In this document: positions 1-9,272 of the stretch, in pieces
Numbering within the stretch: position 1 is the first letter of the stretch
Layout of the letters: the number at the start of each line of letters is the position of its first letter
Assembly: GCF_002086485.1 (NCBI RefSeq)
Contig: NZ_MVHF01000010.1
Coordinates: forward strand, 62,001 to 126,000
Direction of reading: 5' to 3'
Source: Mycobacterium aquaticum
GTDB lineage: Bacteria; Actinomycetota; Actinomycetes; Mycobacteriales; Mycobacteriaceae
DNA: 64,000 bases
Program-made: the position numbers and the translations under genes
Notes under the pieces: generated by a model
Told to the model about the DNA's origin: nothing
Database searches by the model: none
What the model saw: only the letters and a program-made list of their open reading frames with translations

Positions 1-1728
1 CTGTACCAGCGCGATCCGAACCGGCCGGTACCAACCCTGCCGTTCAGCACTGCCGTCGTCGATGATCCCGACGGGGACAACGACTCGGTCCAGAATTACC
101 TCGGGAGTGAGGGAGGTGTGCCCGAGAAGATGCCGTTGGCGCCCTTGGGTTGGACCAGCACGCATCTTCACGGCGGGCATTCGGCCTCTGATGCTGACGG
201 TTGGCCGGAGAACATGATACCCGCTGGCGGCCAACAGGTTTCGTTCTATGCCAACACCTACGACAATGTCGACATCGCGCTGGGCAAGGTCGGAGCGCTG
301 CTGTGGTATCACGACCACGCGATGAACGGAACCCGCTGTCACGTGTATTCGGGTCTGGCCGGCGGCTACATCCTGCGCGATCAGGCCGAACGCGACCTGG
401 GTCTGCCAACCACTCCCGAAGAAGGCGAGATCGTGGCGATAATCCAGGACCGCAACATCGACGCCGTGGACGGGCAGATCAGGTTCCTGCACAAGACAAC
501 TCCGGATACCGGCGAGTTTTTCGGGCCGCTTACCTTGGTGAACGGAAAGCTGTGGCCACAGCTTTCGCTCCGGCCGGCCACCTACCGGCTGCGACTGCTC
601 AACGGGTCCAATGCCCGTGCCTACCGGCTGCACTTGGTGACTGTCGATCGTTCGTCGACCGGGGACCAACCGCCAGAGGTCAGAGTGCACCACGATGTAC
701 TGCGGATCATCGGCTCCGACGGCGGACTGCTGTGGAAGGCGGCCCCGGTCGCCCCGAGGTCGGCACTGACGTTGGCTCCGGCCGAGCGGCTCGATGTGCT
801 GGTCGACCTGTCCGGGTTCGCCCCGGGTACACAGCTGTATTTGATCAACTCCGCGGAGGCACCGTTCGGGGGTGGAAAGGTCCCGACCGCTGCGCAGCTG
901 AACAGCCTGTGGCACAAGGGCGATCGTCCTGGCCGCAATCCGTTTCCGTGGGTGCTGCGCCTCGACGTCGATCCGGACGCCGAGTTGCGCGGCATGGATC
1001 AGCCGGCCGGCGCGTTCGACGGCGTCGAGCTCAACGCCGCATTCCGGCGCACGGTGCACGGTCTGACCCCGCACCCGGCCCATGACGCCGCGCCCGAGAT
1101 TTCAATCGAGGGACACGAGCACCACCTGATCCTGTTGGCCGAAACCGATCCGCCGGGGCACCTCTACGTCCAGGAGCTTGTCGAGGATGCCAACGGCGAC
1201 ATCGCCCTACGGCTGCCCACTGACACCGAAACCAAGAAGTACCGCGTCGACGGGTGGATGGTCGGGGACCAGACATCTTCGGAGACACGGGTTGCGTTTG
1301 ACGACCACGTCGGCATACGACCCCAACTCGGTCAGTGGCAGGTCTTCCGATTCGTCAACACCACAGGTGACACTCACCCGCTGCACATCCACCAGTCCCA
1401 GTTCCAGACGCTGGGGTCCGCGGCAGGTCAGATCGCGTATGCCGACGCCCTGGGCAACAACATTTACGACCCGGCATCCCGGACCGCCACCGCCCCGCTG
1501 CTGCCCTTGCCGGAACCGGGTCGCAGCTACGACACTGCGGAAATCACCGGTTGGAAAGACACCATCCGGGTCGACCCGGGCAACGTGGTGAGCGTGGCCA
1601 TCAGGTTCGACGTCCCAGGCCGCTACGTCTACCACTGCCACGTCCTCGAGCACGAGGACACCCAGATGATGCGGCCGATCGTCGTGACCGTGGTGCCCAT
1701 GGACGACGGCACACCGATGCAGATGTGA
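1..1728 (+). CDS. multicopper oxidase (laccase/CotA-like), 5' end outside window
   Basis: The reading frame is open from base 1, so the true N-terminus lies upstream; 575 residues are visible. All four copper-binding motifs are present: HLHGG near residues 55-59, WYHDH at 102-106, HPLHIH at 459-464, and HCHVLEH at 545-551 followed by a Met (M556) in the axial T1 position. This pattern defines three-domain multicopper oxidases, which couple one-electron oxidation of phenols, bilirubin-like substrates or metals to reduction of O2 to water. Whether it is secreted cannot be told without the N-terminus. The Met axial ligand suggests a moderate-potential T1 site, as in CotA. An IS110-type element follows about 100-170 bp downstream. 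Confidence 0.93.
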   Translation: MYQRDPNRPVPTLPFSTAVVDDPDGDNDSVQNYLGSEGGVPEKMPLAPLGWTSTHLHGGHSASDADGWPENMIPAGGQQVSFYANTYDNVDIALGKVGALLWYHDHAMNGTRCHVYSGLAGGYILRDQAERDLGLPTTPEEGEIVAIIQDRNIDAVDGQIRFLHKTTPDTGEFFGPLTLVNGKLWPQLSLRPATYRLRLLNGSNARAYRLHLVTVDRSSTGDQPPEVRVHHDVLRIIGSDGGLLWKAAPVAPRSALTLAPAERLDVLVDLSGFAPGTQLYLINSAEAPFGGGKVPTAAQLNSLWHKGDRPGRNPFPWVLRLDVDPDAELRGMDQPAGAFDGVELNAAFRRTVHGLTPHPAHDAAPEISIEGHEHHLILLAETDPPGHLYVQELVEDANGDIALRLPTDTETKKYRVDGWMVGDQTSSETRVAFDDHVGIRPQLGQWQVFRFVNTTGDTHPLHIHQSQFQTLGSAAGQIAYADALGNNIYDPASRTATAPLLPLPEPGRSYDTAEITGWKDTIRVDPGNVVSVAIRFDVPGRYVYHCHVLEHEDTQMMRPIVVTVVPMDDGTPMQM

Positions 1729-1831
1729 GCTCACCGCCGATCGGTGATCTGACGATCGGCCGGGTTGCACCCGCCCCTCGCAACCACAGACCAGGAATGA
1801 GAAAGATGACATGTGATGGGGACCCCCTTGG

Positions 1832-1861
1832 CTCGGACGCTCGTTGATAGGAGCGTCGGAG
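1832..1861 (+). ncRNA. stem-loop upstream of the IS110 transposase (possible part of a bridge RNA)
   Basis: GACGCTC (1836-1842), loop GTTGATAG, GAGCGTC (1851-1857) form a perfect 7-bp stem; after one G-G mismatch it continues as CTC/GAG (1832-1834 with 1859-1861). It lies 35-60 nt before the transposase start. Members of the IS110 subgroup transcribe a structured bridge RNA from the non-coding left end, so a hairpin here fits, but the whole RNA fold and its guide loops are not established. It could instead be an ordinary terminator for the oxidase gene. Confidence 0.35.
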
Positions 1862-1895
1862 AGAGTTCTTTCAGGAGCGCAAGGAGGTCCCGCTG

Positions 1896-2948
1896 ATGAC
1901 GATGGTAGGCGGTTTTGATGTGCATCGGCAGCAGATCACGTTCGATTATGTGGACAGTGACGGGTTGGTGCGGTCCGGTCAGATCCGGCCGGCCACGCGC
2001 AGGACGTTGCGGGCTTGGCTAGCCGGGCATTGCCCGGATGGGGATGCGGATTTCGCGTTGGAGGGGTGTACCGGCTGGCGGTATGTGACCGAGGAATTGG
2101 CGGCTGCGGGGGTGTGGGTGCATCTGGGGGATCCGGCCGAGGTCGCGGCATTGCGGGGACCGAAGAAGCGCGCCAAGACCGATCACGCGGATGCCCGGCT
2201 GTTGCGTACGTTGTTGTTGGAGGGGCGATTTCCCGAGTCCTGGATCCCGCCCGTGCATGTCCTGGAGATCCGTACCCTGGGCCGGTTGTACTGCACGTTG
2301 ATGGATGAGCGGCGCGCCTGGCAACAGCGCATCCACGCGCAGTTGTTTCAACAGGGCTGCCCGCCGGTCAAGGCATTGTTGTCGGTGGCAGGTCGCGAGG
2401 CATTGGCACAGGCGCAACTGTCGCCGGTGGGACGCCAATACGTGGACACCGCGCTGGGACGCATCGATCAACTCAGTGCCGAGATCGATCCGCTGCGAAC
2501 CCAATTGGTGAGGTTTGCCATGGCGCAACCGGGCTGTCAGGTGCTGCGGGGCCAGTACGGGGTCGGTTGGCTGTGCGCGGTTATCATGTGGGCCGAAATC
2601 GGCGATGCTCGTCGGTTCAGCAGTTCCGATCAACTGGTGCGCTACGCCGGCCTGGATGTCACCGTCTACTCGTCGGATGCCAAACGCAGCCCAGGGCGGC
2701 TGTCTCGGCAAGGCGCACCCGAGCTGCGGTGGGCTGCCTTTGAGGCGGCTAAATGTGCGTCCCGGCGCGGGTCTCCGGATAACGCCTACTACCACAAGTT
2801 GGCGGTCAAACGTGACGGCCACAACGGCAAGAACCCGACCCTGGCAGTGGAGCGCAAAATCCTGCGTCGCTGCTATCACATGCTGCGTGAACTCGGCGAT
2901 GCCGCCCTGGCGCCGCCGACGCTCGACGATACGGAGGTGGCCGCTTAA
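1896..2948 (+). CDS. IS110-family transposase (DEDD/Ser recombinase)
   Basis: 350 residues, the usual IS110 length. The N-terminal RuvC-like domain has the DEDD set at D8 (GFDVHR), E56 (ALEGCTGW), D96 and D99 (KTDHADARLL). The C-terminal Transposase_20-type domain contains YAGLDV and YSSDAKR with candidate catalytic serines near 259-260, then RLSRQGAPELRWA. A strong ribosome site AAGGAGG (1881-1887) lies 8 nt before ATG 1896; a second ATG six bases on is also possible. In this family the recombinase acts with a bridge RNA to recombine donor and target DNA. The frame is intact, so it may be active. Confidence 0.93.
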   Translation: MTMVGGFDVHRQQITFDYVDSDGLVRSGQIRPATRRTLRAWLAGHCPDGDADFALEGCTGWRYVTEELAAAGVWVHLGDPAEVAALRGPKKRAKTDHADARLLRTLLLEGRFPESWIPPVHVLEIRTLGRLYCTLMDERRAWQQRIHAQLFQQGCPPVKALLSVAGREALAQAQLSPVGRQYVDTALGRIDQLSAEIDPLRTQLVRFAMAQPGCQVLRGQYGVGWLCAVIMWAEIGDARRFSSSDQLVRYAGLDVTVYSSDAKRSPGRLSRQGAPELRWAAFEAAKCASRRGSPDNAYYHKLAVKRDGHNGKNPTLAVERKILRRCYHMLRELGDAALAPPTLDDTEVAA

Positions 2949-3313
2949 ATGCGTTGTACGCGTGCCCTGCCCATACTTCAGCTGATGCCTGCGGCCAGCT
3001 CCCGCGAAATTCCTGTCGCCACCACGTTGTTGGGTGGCTTTCCCGGAAAGATTGAGCGGCCGCACCATTTTTGGCAGCCCCTATGTCGGGCATCCCATCC
3101 ATCATCATGTCGCCGGACCTCGTCCGTGGACCCAGATAAGGCTGGGCGCCGGCACGCCTCAACGTATCTCGTACACCAAACGTTCTCTTATCGGAGGCGT
3201 CCATGACTTGAACCAACTGTCGCACTGGCGTTTCCCGGGCCGGCCAACTTTACGGCGGATCCTTGTCGGCCTCGAGGTCGTTCGTCCTCGCTGCGCTGCG
3301 GGCGCTCCACCTC

Positions 3314-3426
3314 GACCCCAACACAGATAAGCGGTCCACCGAATCCGGCGATGTCCCCGGGAACAGGCCAAACAATTGGAAATAAGCAACGGATCCACCT
3401 TTACGGGGGACCCCAACACAGATAAG
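3314..3426 (+). repeat. 18-bp direct repeat pair GACCCCAACACAGATAAG
   Basis: An identical 18-mer occurs at 3314-3331 and 3409-3426, 95 bp apart, both preceded at a short distance by TCCACCT. A degenerate third copy (GGACCCAGATAAGG) is at 3128-3141. The second copy runs into the ribosome-binding region of the large propeller gene. The copies may be regulatory sites, or duplication scars linked to the nearby IS110 element. Confidence 0.7.
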
Positions 3427-3435
3427 GAATTCGCC

Positions 3436-6400
3436 ATGGCGAACAAGTGGAAGCTCATCAGTGGGGTGCCGGCGGGGTTGACCCCTGACACGATGCTGCT
3501 GCTGTCCGACGGATCGGTGCTTGTTCACAACACCAGTGGTGCCGAGTGGTGGCGGCTGACGCCCGACGGCGCGGGTCAGTACGACACCGGCGCGTGGGCC
3601 GGCCCCTTCACGATGGCCAACACCAGGCAATTTTTCGCCTCCGGGGTGCTCAGGGACGGCCGCGTGTTCGCGATCGGCGGGGAATACTCCGACGCTGGCA
3701 ACGACACCCCGCTGGCCGAGATCTTCGATCCGTTGACCAACACGTGGTCGTCCATGAACAAGCCGAGCCCCGGCTTCGATGCGATCAACGGGGACGTGTC
3801 CGCCTGCATCCTGGCCGACGGGCGCGTTCTGTGCGGCGGGCTCAGCAGCAACGTATCGGCGATCTGGGATCCCGTGCTCGACACGTGGACGGTAGCGGGA
3901 ACCGCGTTCGGCACCGCTGCGACGAATAAAGACGAAGGCAGCGACGAGGAGACGTGGACGCTGTTGCCGGACGGCACCGTGCTGACGGTCGACATCTCGT
4001 CCCCACCGAAGACCCAGAAATACGATCCCGGCAGTGACACGTGGATTCCGGCGGACTCGTCTCCGGCCACACTGACGCAGCAGCTAGCGCTCATGAGTCT
4101 CCAGAACAACGCCACCCCGCCGGTCAGCGTCAACATCAGCGAGATCGGTCCCGCGGTCGTGTTGCCCAACGGGCACCTGTTCGCGATCGGTGCGACGGGG
4201 CACACCGCGCTGTACGTACCTCCGGGCAGTCCAACCCAACCAGGGTCGTGGACCGCCGGACCGGACCTCCCGCCCGACACCAGCGGCAACAACTTCAACA
4301 GCCCCAACGGCAACATTCAGACGGCGATCGACGCGCCGTGCGTTCTGCTGCCGGGCGGCAAGGTTCTGCTGGTGGCCGGGAACACGGTGGCTGAGAAGAA
4401 CGCGACCCAATTCTGGTCGAACCCCTCGATCGTGTATGTCTACGACCCCGCGACCAACGCGACGCCGGTAGCGCTGGACAAGCAGCCCGCCAACAACACC
4501 ACCGACACGTGGCAGACACGGTTTTTGTTGCTGCCGACGGGACAGGTCCTGTTCAGCTCCGAAGAGGCGGGGAAGCTGAGCTTGCTGACTCCCGATGCGG
4601 CGCTGGTCGCGCCCGACCCCAGCTGGCGGCCGACGATCACGTCCTTTCCGTCGTCGATGGCGGTCGGGCACCATTACAAGCTGCATGGGACGCAGCTCAA
4701 CGGCCTCTCCCAAGCGTGTGCGTACGGTGATGACGCCCAGATGGCCACCAACTTCCCGATCGTTCAGCTGACCATGGGCGCCTCCGTCCACTACGTACGC
4801 AGCTTCGACTTCTCGACGCTCGGAATAGCCACCGGCCCCGCCGTCCACAGCACGCTGATTGACATTCCGGCGTCGTTGCCCACCGGTGACTATGAGTTGC
4901 GCGTGATCGCCAACGGCATTCCGTCCGATCCGGTCACCGTCACCGTTGCAGCGCAACTGCCACAGATCGCGGTTGCTCTTGAGGACGATCTCGACTTCGC
5001 CACGGTATGCGCCGGCGCCCGGGCCTATCGGACGCTGACGGTATTCAACGTTGGCAACGCCGACCTGATCGTCGATACGGTATCGAACATCGCTGGGTCT
5101 GGTGATTTCACCGTCTTGCCGAATCCCGCGACGCCGTTGACGATCGAGTCGGGCGACGAGGTCGACTTCACCATCGAGTTCACGCCGACAACGTCGGCTG
5201 TTGAGACGGCGACGATCCGGATCACCAGCAACGACCCCGTTACGCCGAATCTCGATGTGCACGCCACCGGTATCGGTGGCGCGCCTGCCCTTGAGCTCGC
5301 TTTCCCGGATACCGGGCAATTCGGGAAAGTGTGCCTGGGCTCATTCGTCGACCGCGGCCTCGTACTGAACAATCGCGGGCCGTGCGATTTGCAGATCCTG
5401 GCAATCAGCTCGTCGTCGCCAGACTTCGTTCCCCCCGGGGTTTTTTCTTATCCTCTCGTCGTTGCCGCCGGCGATTCCATCGAGTTGCCGATTCGCTTCC
5501 AGCCAACAACCTTCGGGTCGAAGTCGTCGACGATCTCGGTTCTGAGCAATGACCCGACCGGGCCCAAAACCGTGGTCGTGTCGGGCACAGCGCCGGCGCC
5601 GAGGTCGACGCTGATTGTCCCTGATGCTGGAGATTTCGGTGAGGTTCGCCTAGGCAAGTTCACCGACCGGGACCTCGTCATCAACAACCAAGGGCCATGC
5701 CAGCTGACCATCACCGGCATTGTCTCGTCCGCGCCGACCTTTGTTCCACCGCAGATAGCCGGCTTGCCGCTGACGGTCGAGGGCGGTGGCTCCGTCGAGG
5801 TCCCGATCCGCTTTCAGCCGACACACCGAGGAGCCGCGGCTGCGACACTGACGATCTTCAGCAATGATCCGAGCAGCCCGGCCGTCGTCGGTGTCAGCGG
5901 TACCGGCTGGCCGCCCCTGCCGGTGGCGGGCACCGCTCTCGAAGGCTTCCGGCTCAGCAATGACAGTCAACATGTCTTCTTCACCGGCACCGACAAGTTC
6001 CTGCACGAGCTAGATATCGCGGCTGGCTCCGTGTGGGCGGACCACGATGTGACCACCTTGGCCAGCGCGGTGCCTCCTATCCCGACCACAGCCCTGGCTG
6101 GCTTCCGGCTCAGCGACGACAGCAAGCACGTGTTCTTCATCGGCACCGACGGTGACGTCTATGAGTATTACTTCACCGCCGCCGAAGGCTGGGTCTACAA
6201 CGACGTAACGGCACTGGCGCGCGCCGTGGCGCCTGTCGCCACCAGCGAACTGACCGGCCACGCACTTGGTGACGACAGCAAGCACGTGTTCTTCATCGGC
6301 ACCGACGGCCATGTGCACGAGCTCTTCATCGGCTCCAGTGGGCGATGGGCGGACAACGACCTGACCGCTCTCTCCGGCGGAGCGACACCCCGTCTGACCA

Positions 6401-7014
6401 CGACGCTGACCAGCCACCGGCTCGGTGACGACAGTCAGCATGTGTTCTTCATCGGCACCGACGGCCATGTGCACGAGCTCTTCATCGGCTCCGGTGCCGG
6501 CGCGAGCTGGGCGGACAATGACCTGACCGCTCTGGCCGGCGCGATGTCACCCAATCCGGCCACGGCGCTGACCAGCTATCGGCTCGGTGACGACAGTCAG
6601 CATGTGTTCTTCATCGGGACCGACAATCATGTGCACGAGCTCTTCATCGGCTCCGGTGCCGGCGCGAGCTGGGCGGACAATGACCTGACCGCGATGGCTG
6701 GCGCCGTGATAGCTACGCCGGGCACCGCCCTGACCGGGTTCCCGCTCGGCAATGGCAGTCAGCATGTGTTCTTCATCGGCGCCGACAGTCACGTGCACGA
6801 GCTCGACATCGGCTCCGGCGGGAGTTGGGCGGACCACGACGTGACCACCCTCGCCAGCGCGGTGCCACCCATCCCCGCCACCGGCCTGACCGGCTACCCG
6901 CTGGGCAACGACAGCAAGCATGTGTTCTTCATCGGCGCCGGCCATCACGTCCATGAGCTCTTCTTCACCGCCGGTCCGGGGTGGGTCGACAACGATCTGA
7001 CGGCGCTGACATAG
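3436..7014 (+). CDS. giant mosaic protein: Kelch-like domain, three Ig-like ASPM/HYDIN-type domains, seven-repeat lectin-like propeller
   Basis: 1192 residues from ATG 3436, which has AAGGA 7 nt upstream; a TTG 60 bases earlier is in frame but less likely. Residues 1 to about 510 resemble Kelch/galactose-oxidase propellers (repeated DGRVxxxGG-type strands). About 510-820 hold three choice-of-anchor-D/HYDIN-type Ig domains, each ending in SNDP then a GTG/GTA-type strand. About 825-1192 hold seven repeats of about 52 residues with the core QHVFFIGTDGHVHELFIG, W and DLTAL, like PLL/fucose-lectin-type propellers. No signal peptide or transmembrane segment is visible. Carbohydrate binding is inferred from the repeat type; no enzyme activity is assigned. 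A DUF4185 gene follows. Confidence 0.85.
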   Translation: MANKWKLISGVPAGLTPDTMLLLSDGSVLVHNTSGAEWWRLTPDGAGQYDTGAWAGPFTMANTRQFFASGVLRDGRVFAIGGEYSDAGNDTPLAEIFDPLTNTWSSMNKPSPGFDAINGDVSACILADGRVLCGGLSSNVSAIWDPVLDTWTVAGTAFGTAATNKDEGSDEETWTLLPDGTVLTVDISSPPKTQKYDPGSDTWIPADSSPATLTQQLALMSLQNNATPPVSVNISEIGPAVVLPNGHLFAIGATGHTALYVPPGSPTQPGSWTAGPDLPPDTSGNNFNSPNGNIQTAIDAPCVLLPGGKVLLVAGNTVAEKNATQFWSNPSIVYVYDPATNATPVALDKQPANNTTDTWQTRFLLLPTGQVLFSSEEAGKLSLLTPDAALVAPDPSWRPTITSFPSSMAVGHHYKLHGTQLNGLSQACAYGDDAQMATNFPIVQLTMGASVHYVRSFDFSTLGIATGPAVHSTLIDIPASLPTGDYELRVIANGIPSDPVTVTVAAQLPQIAVALEDDLDFATVCAGARAYRTLTVFNVGNADLIVDTVSNIAGSGDFTVLPNPATPLTIESGDEVDFTIEFTPTTSAVETATIRITSNDPVTPNLDVHATGIGGAPALELAFPDTGQFGKVCLGSFVDRGLVLNNRGPCDLQILAISSSSPDFVPPGVFSYPLVVAAGDSIELPIRFQPTTFGSKSSTISVLSNDPTGPKTVVVSGTAPAPRSTLIVPDAGDFGEVRLGKFTDRDLVINNQGPCQLTITGIVSSAPTFVPPQIAGLPLTVEGGGSVEVPIRFQPTHRGAAAATLTIFSNDPSSPAVVGVSGTGWPPLPVAGTALEGFRLSNDSQHVFFTGTDKFLHELDIAAGSVWADHDVTTLASAVPPIPTTALAGFRLSDDSKHVFFIGTDGDVYEYYFTAAEGWVYNDVTALARAVAPVATSELTGHALGDDSKHVFFIGTDGHVHELFIGSSGRWADNDLTALSGGATPRLTTTLTSHRLGDDSQHVFFIGTDGHVHELFIGSGAGASWADNDLTALAGAMSPNPATALTSYRLGDDSQHVFFIGTDNHVHELFIGSGAGASWADNDLTAMAGAVIATPGTALTGFPLGNGSQHVFFIGADSHVHELDIGSGGSWADHDVTTLASAVPPIPATGLTGYPLGNDSKHVFFIGAGHHVHELFFTAGPGWVDNDLTALT

Positions 7015-7397
7015 CGGGTCCACGCCGGCGGCAACGGAGCGCGTTTCGGCCGTGGCGGACCGCCAACTGCGGACAAACTCAACGGAAATCCCTTGGGCGC
7101 AGGCGAAAAGGTGGCGCTGAGGGCCCGGTGGCACGCTGCTGGGGAGGTGACCAGATCGTGCGACCCGATTCGCGAATTCTTCCAAAACCGCTGTGGCGCA
7201 ACGGCGCAACGCAACGGCTTCGTTCTCGGTCCAAAGGTAGCCGGGCATTCCGAAAGCGCACGCACCAAAACCGAACCGGTACAACGCCCTACGTCCGTGG
7301 TGGAGTACAGCACTACGCATGGTGTCGCGCTGGACCGGTGGCAACATCTGTCATAGGCGGCGGTGCAGGATCCGCCGACACGCGGTAAGGGGGCACC
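7015..7397. other. intergenic, 383 bp, no gene recognised
   Basis: No convincing coding frame, RNA or repeat is seen. A short hairpin-capable stretch (GGCGG, 7-nt loop, CCGCC) lies near 7358-7376, just before the AAGGGGG ribosome site of the next gene. Confidence 0.6.
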
Positions 7398-8534
7398 ATG
7401 GCGGCCAAGCAGACCGAGAAGGCCGGCGCGCGAGGTGGACGCAGCCCCGCGAAGAAAACAGTGAAGACGGCGCGACCGAAACCAGTGAAACCCGCTGTGC
7501 CGGCGCCGAAGTCCGGGGTTCTGCCGCCACGATTCAAGCAGATGGTCGCCGCGGCTGCCGAGGCGATGGTTTCCGACTTGCCGCAGCCAGCTCCCGGCGA
7601 AGTCATCAATCTCGGGCCGATCGCCGGGACCGGCACGCCGACCGGCGTGATCGGCGCGGGCGGTACCGACCTTTGCGAGATCGCACCGAGCGGTCAGGTC
7701 GCCCTTGCCGGTGACACGTTCGCCGGTCAGGGCGTGGGTATCGGGGAGTGGAGTCGATCGATGGGCCTGCATGTGCGGCCCGGCAGCCTCAACAGCGCCA
7801 ACATCCAATTCGACTTCGCGTTCGGCAAGAGCAACACCCTGTACGCCGAAACCTGGCCGCATGTCGACGGCGGCAGCCAGCTGCCGGCCGGCACCGTGCA
7901 GGTGTACGGGATCGACTACGCGCTGGTGACCCGGACGGCGAACCTCATTCCCTCCGATACGCGCCTTGTGCGCATCAACGCCACGCAGGGGTGCTGGGCC
8001 AGCGTACCTGGCTCCTGGCGGGCCGCAGATTGGCAGGGCGGCAACCAAACCCAGATCAGCGGCTACCAGGACGGCGACTGGGTCTACATCATCGCCGACG
8101 GGTTCGCCCGCGATCACCAACTCTGGCTGTATCGCTGTCCGGCAACCGCGTTCACCGACCGCAACACCTGGCACGCGTGGGGCATGATCGGCGACGGACC
8201 GGATTGGGGCTGGGATCAGGCCCCGACTCCGCTCAACAGTGACCTGTTCGGTGAAGTGAGTCTGCGCCTGATCGAGGGCAAGGCGGTGTTGACGGGATTC
8301 AACGCAACAACCCTCTGCGTCGAGGCCCGGGTAGCGGACGACGTGACGCAGGTGGCGGCGCCGTGGACCCCGATGACGACGATCGCGACCCAGGACAGCG
8401 TGCCGCAAAACTACGGTGGTTACATCGTTCCCGGCTCCACGCTCGACCAGACGGTCATATTGGTCAGCCAATGGCACACCGCCACCGGTAACCCTTATCG
8501 GGTGTTGCAATTCGTCGCCAACCTCAATCGCTGA
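7398..8534 (+). CDS. DUF4185 domain-containing protein
   Basis: 378 residues from ATG 7398 with AAGGGGG about 5 nt upstream. The first 50 residues are a Lys/Ala/Pro-rich basic tail. From about residue 70 the sequence matches the mycobacterial DUF4185 pattern: a start resembling GPIAGTGTPTGVIGAGGTDLCE, then GDTFAGQG, WSRSMGLHVRPG, and a C-terminal block with WHTATGNPYRV. The family has a beta-propeller-like fold distantly similar to glycosidases, usually exported in mycobacteria. No ordinary signal peptide is visible here, which is odd. The enzymatic role is unknown. It follows the giant propeller protein on the same strand after a 383-bp gap, so cotranscription is uncertain. Confidence 0.85.
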   Translation: MAAKQTEKAGARGGRSPAKKTVKTARPKPVKPAVPAPKSGVLPPRFKQMVAAAAEAMVSDLPQPAPGEVINLGPIAGTGTPTGVIGAGGTDLCEIAPSGQVALAGDTFAGQGVGIGEWSRSMGLHVRPGSLNSANIQFDFAFGKSNTLYAETWPHVDGGSQLPAGTVQVYGIDYALVTRTANLIPSDTRLVRINATQGCWASVPGSWRAADWQGGNQTQISGYQDGDWVYIIADGFARDHQLWLYRCPATAFTDRNTWHAWGMIGDGPDWGWDQAPTPLNSDLFGEVSLRLIEGKAVLTGFNATTLCVEARVADDVTQVAAPWTPMTTIATQDSVPQNYGGYIVPGSTLDQTVILVSQWHTATGNPYRVLQFVANLNR

Positions 8535-8559
8535 CCACTGTCGCCATGTGCGCGTCGAT

Positions 8560-8579
8560 GGTTGACCGCGTGGTCGACC
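8560..8579. terminator. hairpin between convergent genes
   Basis: GGTTGACC (8560-8567), loop GCGT, GGTCGACC (8572-8579) pair fully with one G-U wobble. It lies between the stops of the convergent DUF4185 and TetR genes. There is no U-tract, which is usual for mycobacterial hairpin terminators. Confidence 0.5.
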
Positions 8580-8591
8580 GCCAGCTGCTCG

Positions 8592-9245
8592 CTATCGTTC
8601 GGGCACTAGAGCGGCAAGCAGCATCTGGAGTAGCCACTGCTGATACTGCGCGGTAGTCCAGTGCCAGTCGTTGGTCAGCATGAGGTAGACGTCGCTGCTG
8701 GTCAATGTCCACAGAATCGCAGCGGCGTCTTCAACTGTCTTCGAGTCTTTCAACGGGCCGTTGTCGGCCAGCCATTCGGCCACCGTTGTCATGGAGGTCC
8801 GGCGTTGACGCAGATTCAAGTCCGCCCACAGCCCTTCGATTTCAGGTTCGACGGCTGCGGCTGCCTGGACAAGTGCGCTATAGGGCGCCACCCGTGCCAA
8901 CTGCTTGGTGATGCCAATGCTGAACAGCTGCAACTGTTCTCGTTGATCACTGCATTGACGAACCGCTTCGGGTTCCGGGCGATCGAGAACTGCGATGTCT
9001 TCGGCGTCGCCGCCGATGACGTAGTCCATGACCTCCTTCAAGATCCCGCGCTTACTGCCGAAGAGTCGGAAGATGAGGTCATTAGAGACATCTGAAGACT
9101 GGGCAATTTCGGCTGTCGTGGTGCGAGCGTAGCCGTTGGCCAGGAACAGTTGTGCTGCCGTGTCCACGATCCGCCGACGGCGCTCGACGGCAACGGCTCG
9201 ACGTTTGGACGAGTCGTAGCGGCGCGTATTGACAGGTTCGGTCAC
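8592..9245 (-). CDS. TetR/AcrR-family transcriptional regulator
   Basis: 217 residues with a GTG start at 9245. After a basic N-terminus the TetR helix-turn-helix spans about residues 20-65 (IVDTAAQLFLANGYARTTTA, then a recognition helix ending FRLFGSKRGIL). The C-terminal ligand domain is typical in length but gives no ligand clue. It is divergent from a methyltransferase gene across about 60 bp that contains a perfect inverted repeat (9273-9287), its likely operator. It probably represses itself and the methyltransferase. Confidence 0.92.
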   Translation of the reverse strand: MTEPVNTRRYDSSKRRAVAVERRRRIVDTAAQLFLANGYARTTTAEIAQSSDVSNDLIFRLFGSKRGILKEVMDYVIGGDAEDIAVLDRPEPEAVRQCSDQREQLQLFSIGITKQLARVAPYSALVQAAAAVEPEIEGLWADLNLRQRRTSMTTVAEWLADNGPLKDSKTVEDAAAILWTLTSSDVYLMLTNDWHWTTAQYQQWLLQMLLAALVPER

Positions 9246-9272
9246 GGCCGGTAATCATAGCTCCATATTAAG

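Larger units (their letters stand above)
1832..2948 (+). mobile_element. IS110-family insertion sequence (minimum extent; ends not located)
   Basis: The element is recognised from its transposase plus a structured upstream leader. IS110 elements have no or short terminal inverted repeats, and I found no convincing inverted repeats or target duplications flanking the gene. The limits given therefore cover only the leader hairpin and the transposase. The right end is probably somewhere in the approximately 490 bp before the next gene. The element sits between a multicopper oxidase and an unrelated gene and disrupts neither visibly. Confidence 0.6.

Noticed and set aside
2019..3068. 349-codon open frame antisense to the IS110 transposase
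   Set aside because: No family features, Arg/His/Gln-rich shadow of the GC-rich plus-strand gene.
4084..5319. 411-codon minus-strand frame within the giant propeller gene
   Set aside because: Composition typical of antisense shadows; the plus strand has clear domains.
6945..8510. 521-codon minus-strand frame over the DUF4185 gene
   Set aside because: Shadow; DUF4185 motifs are on the plus strand and no start context is seen.
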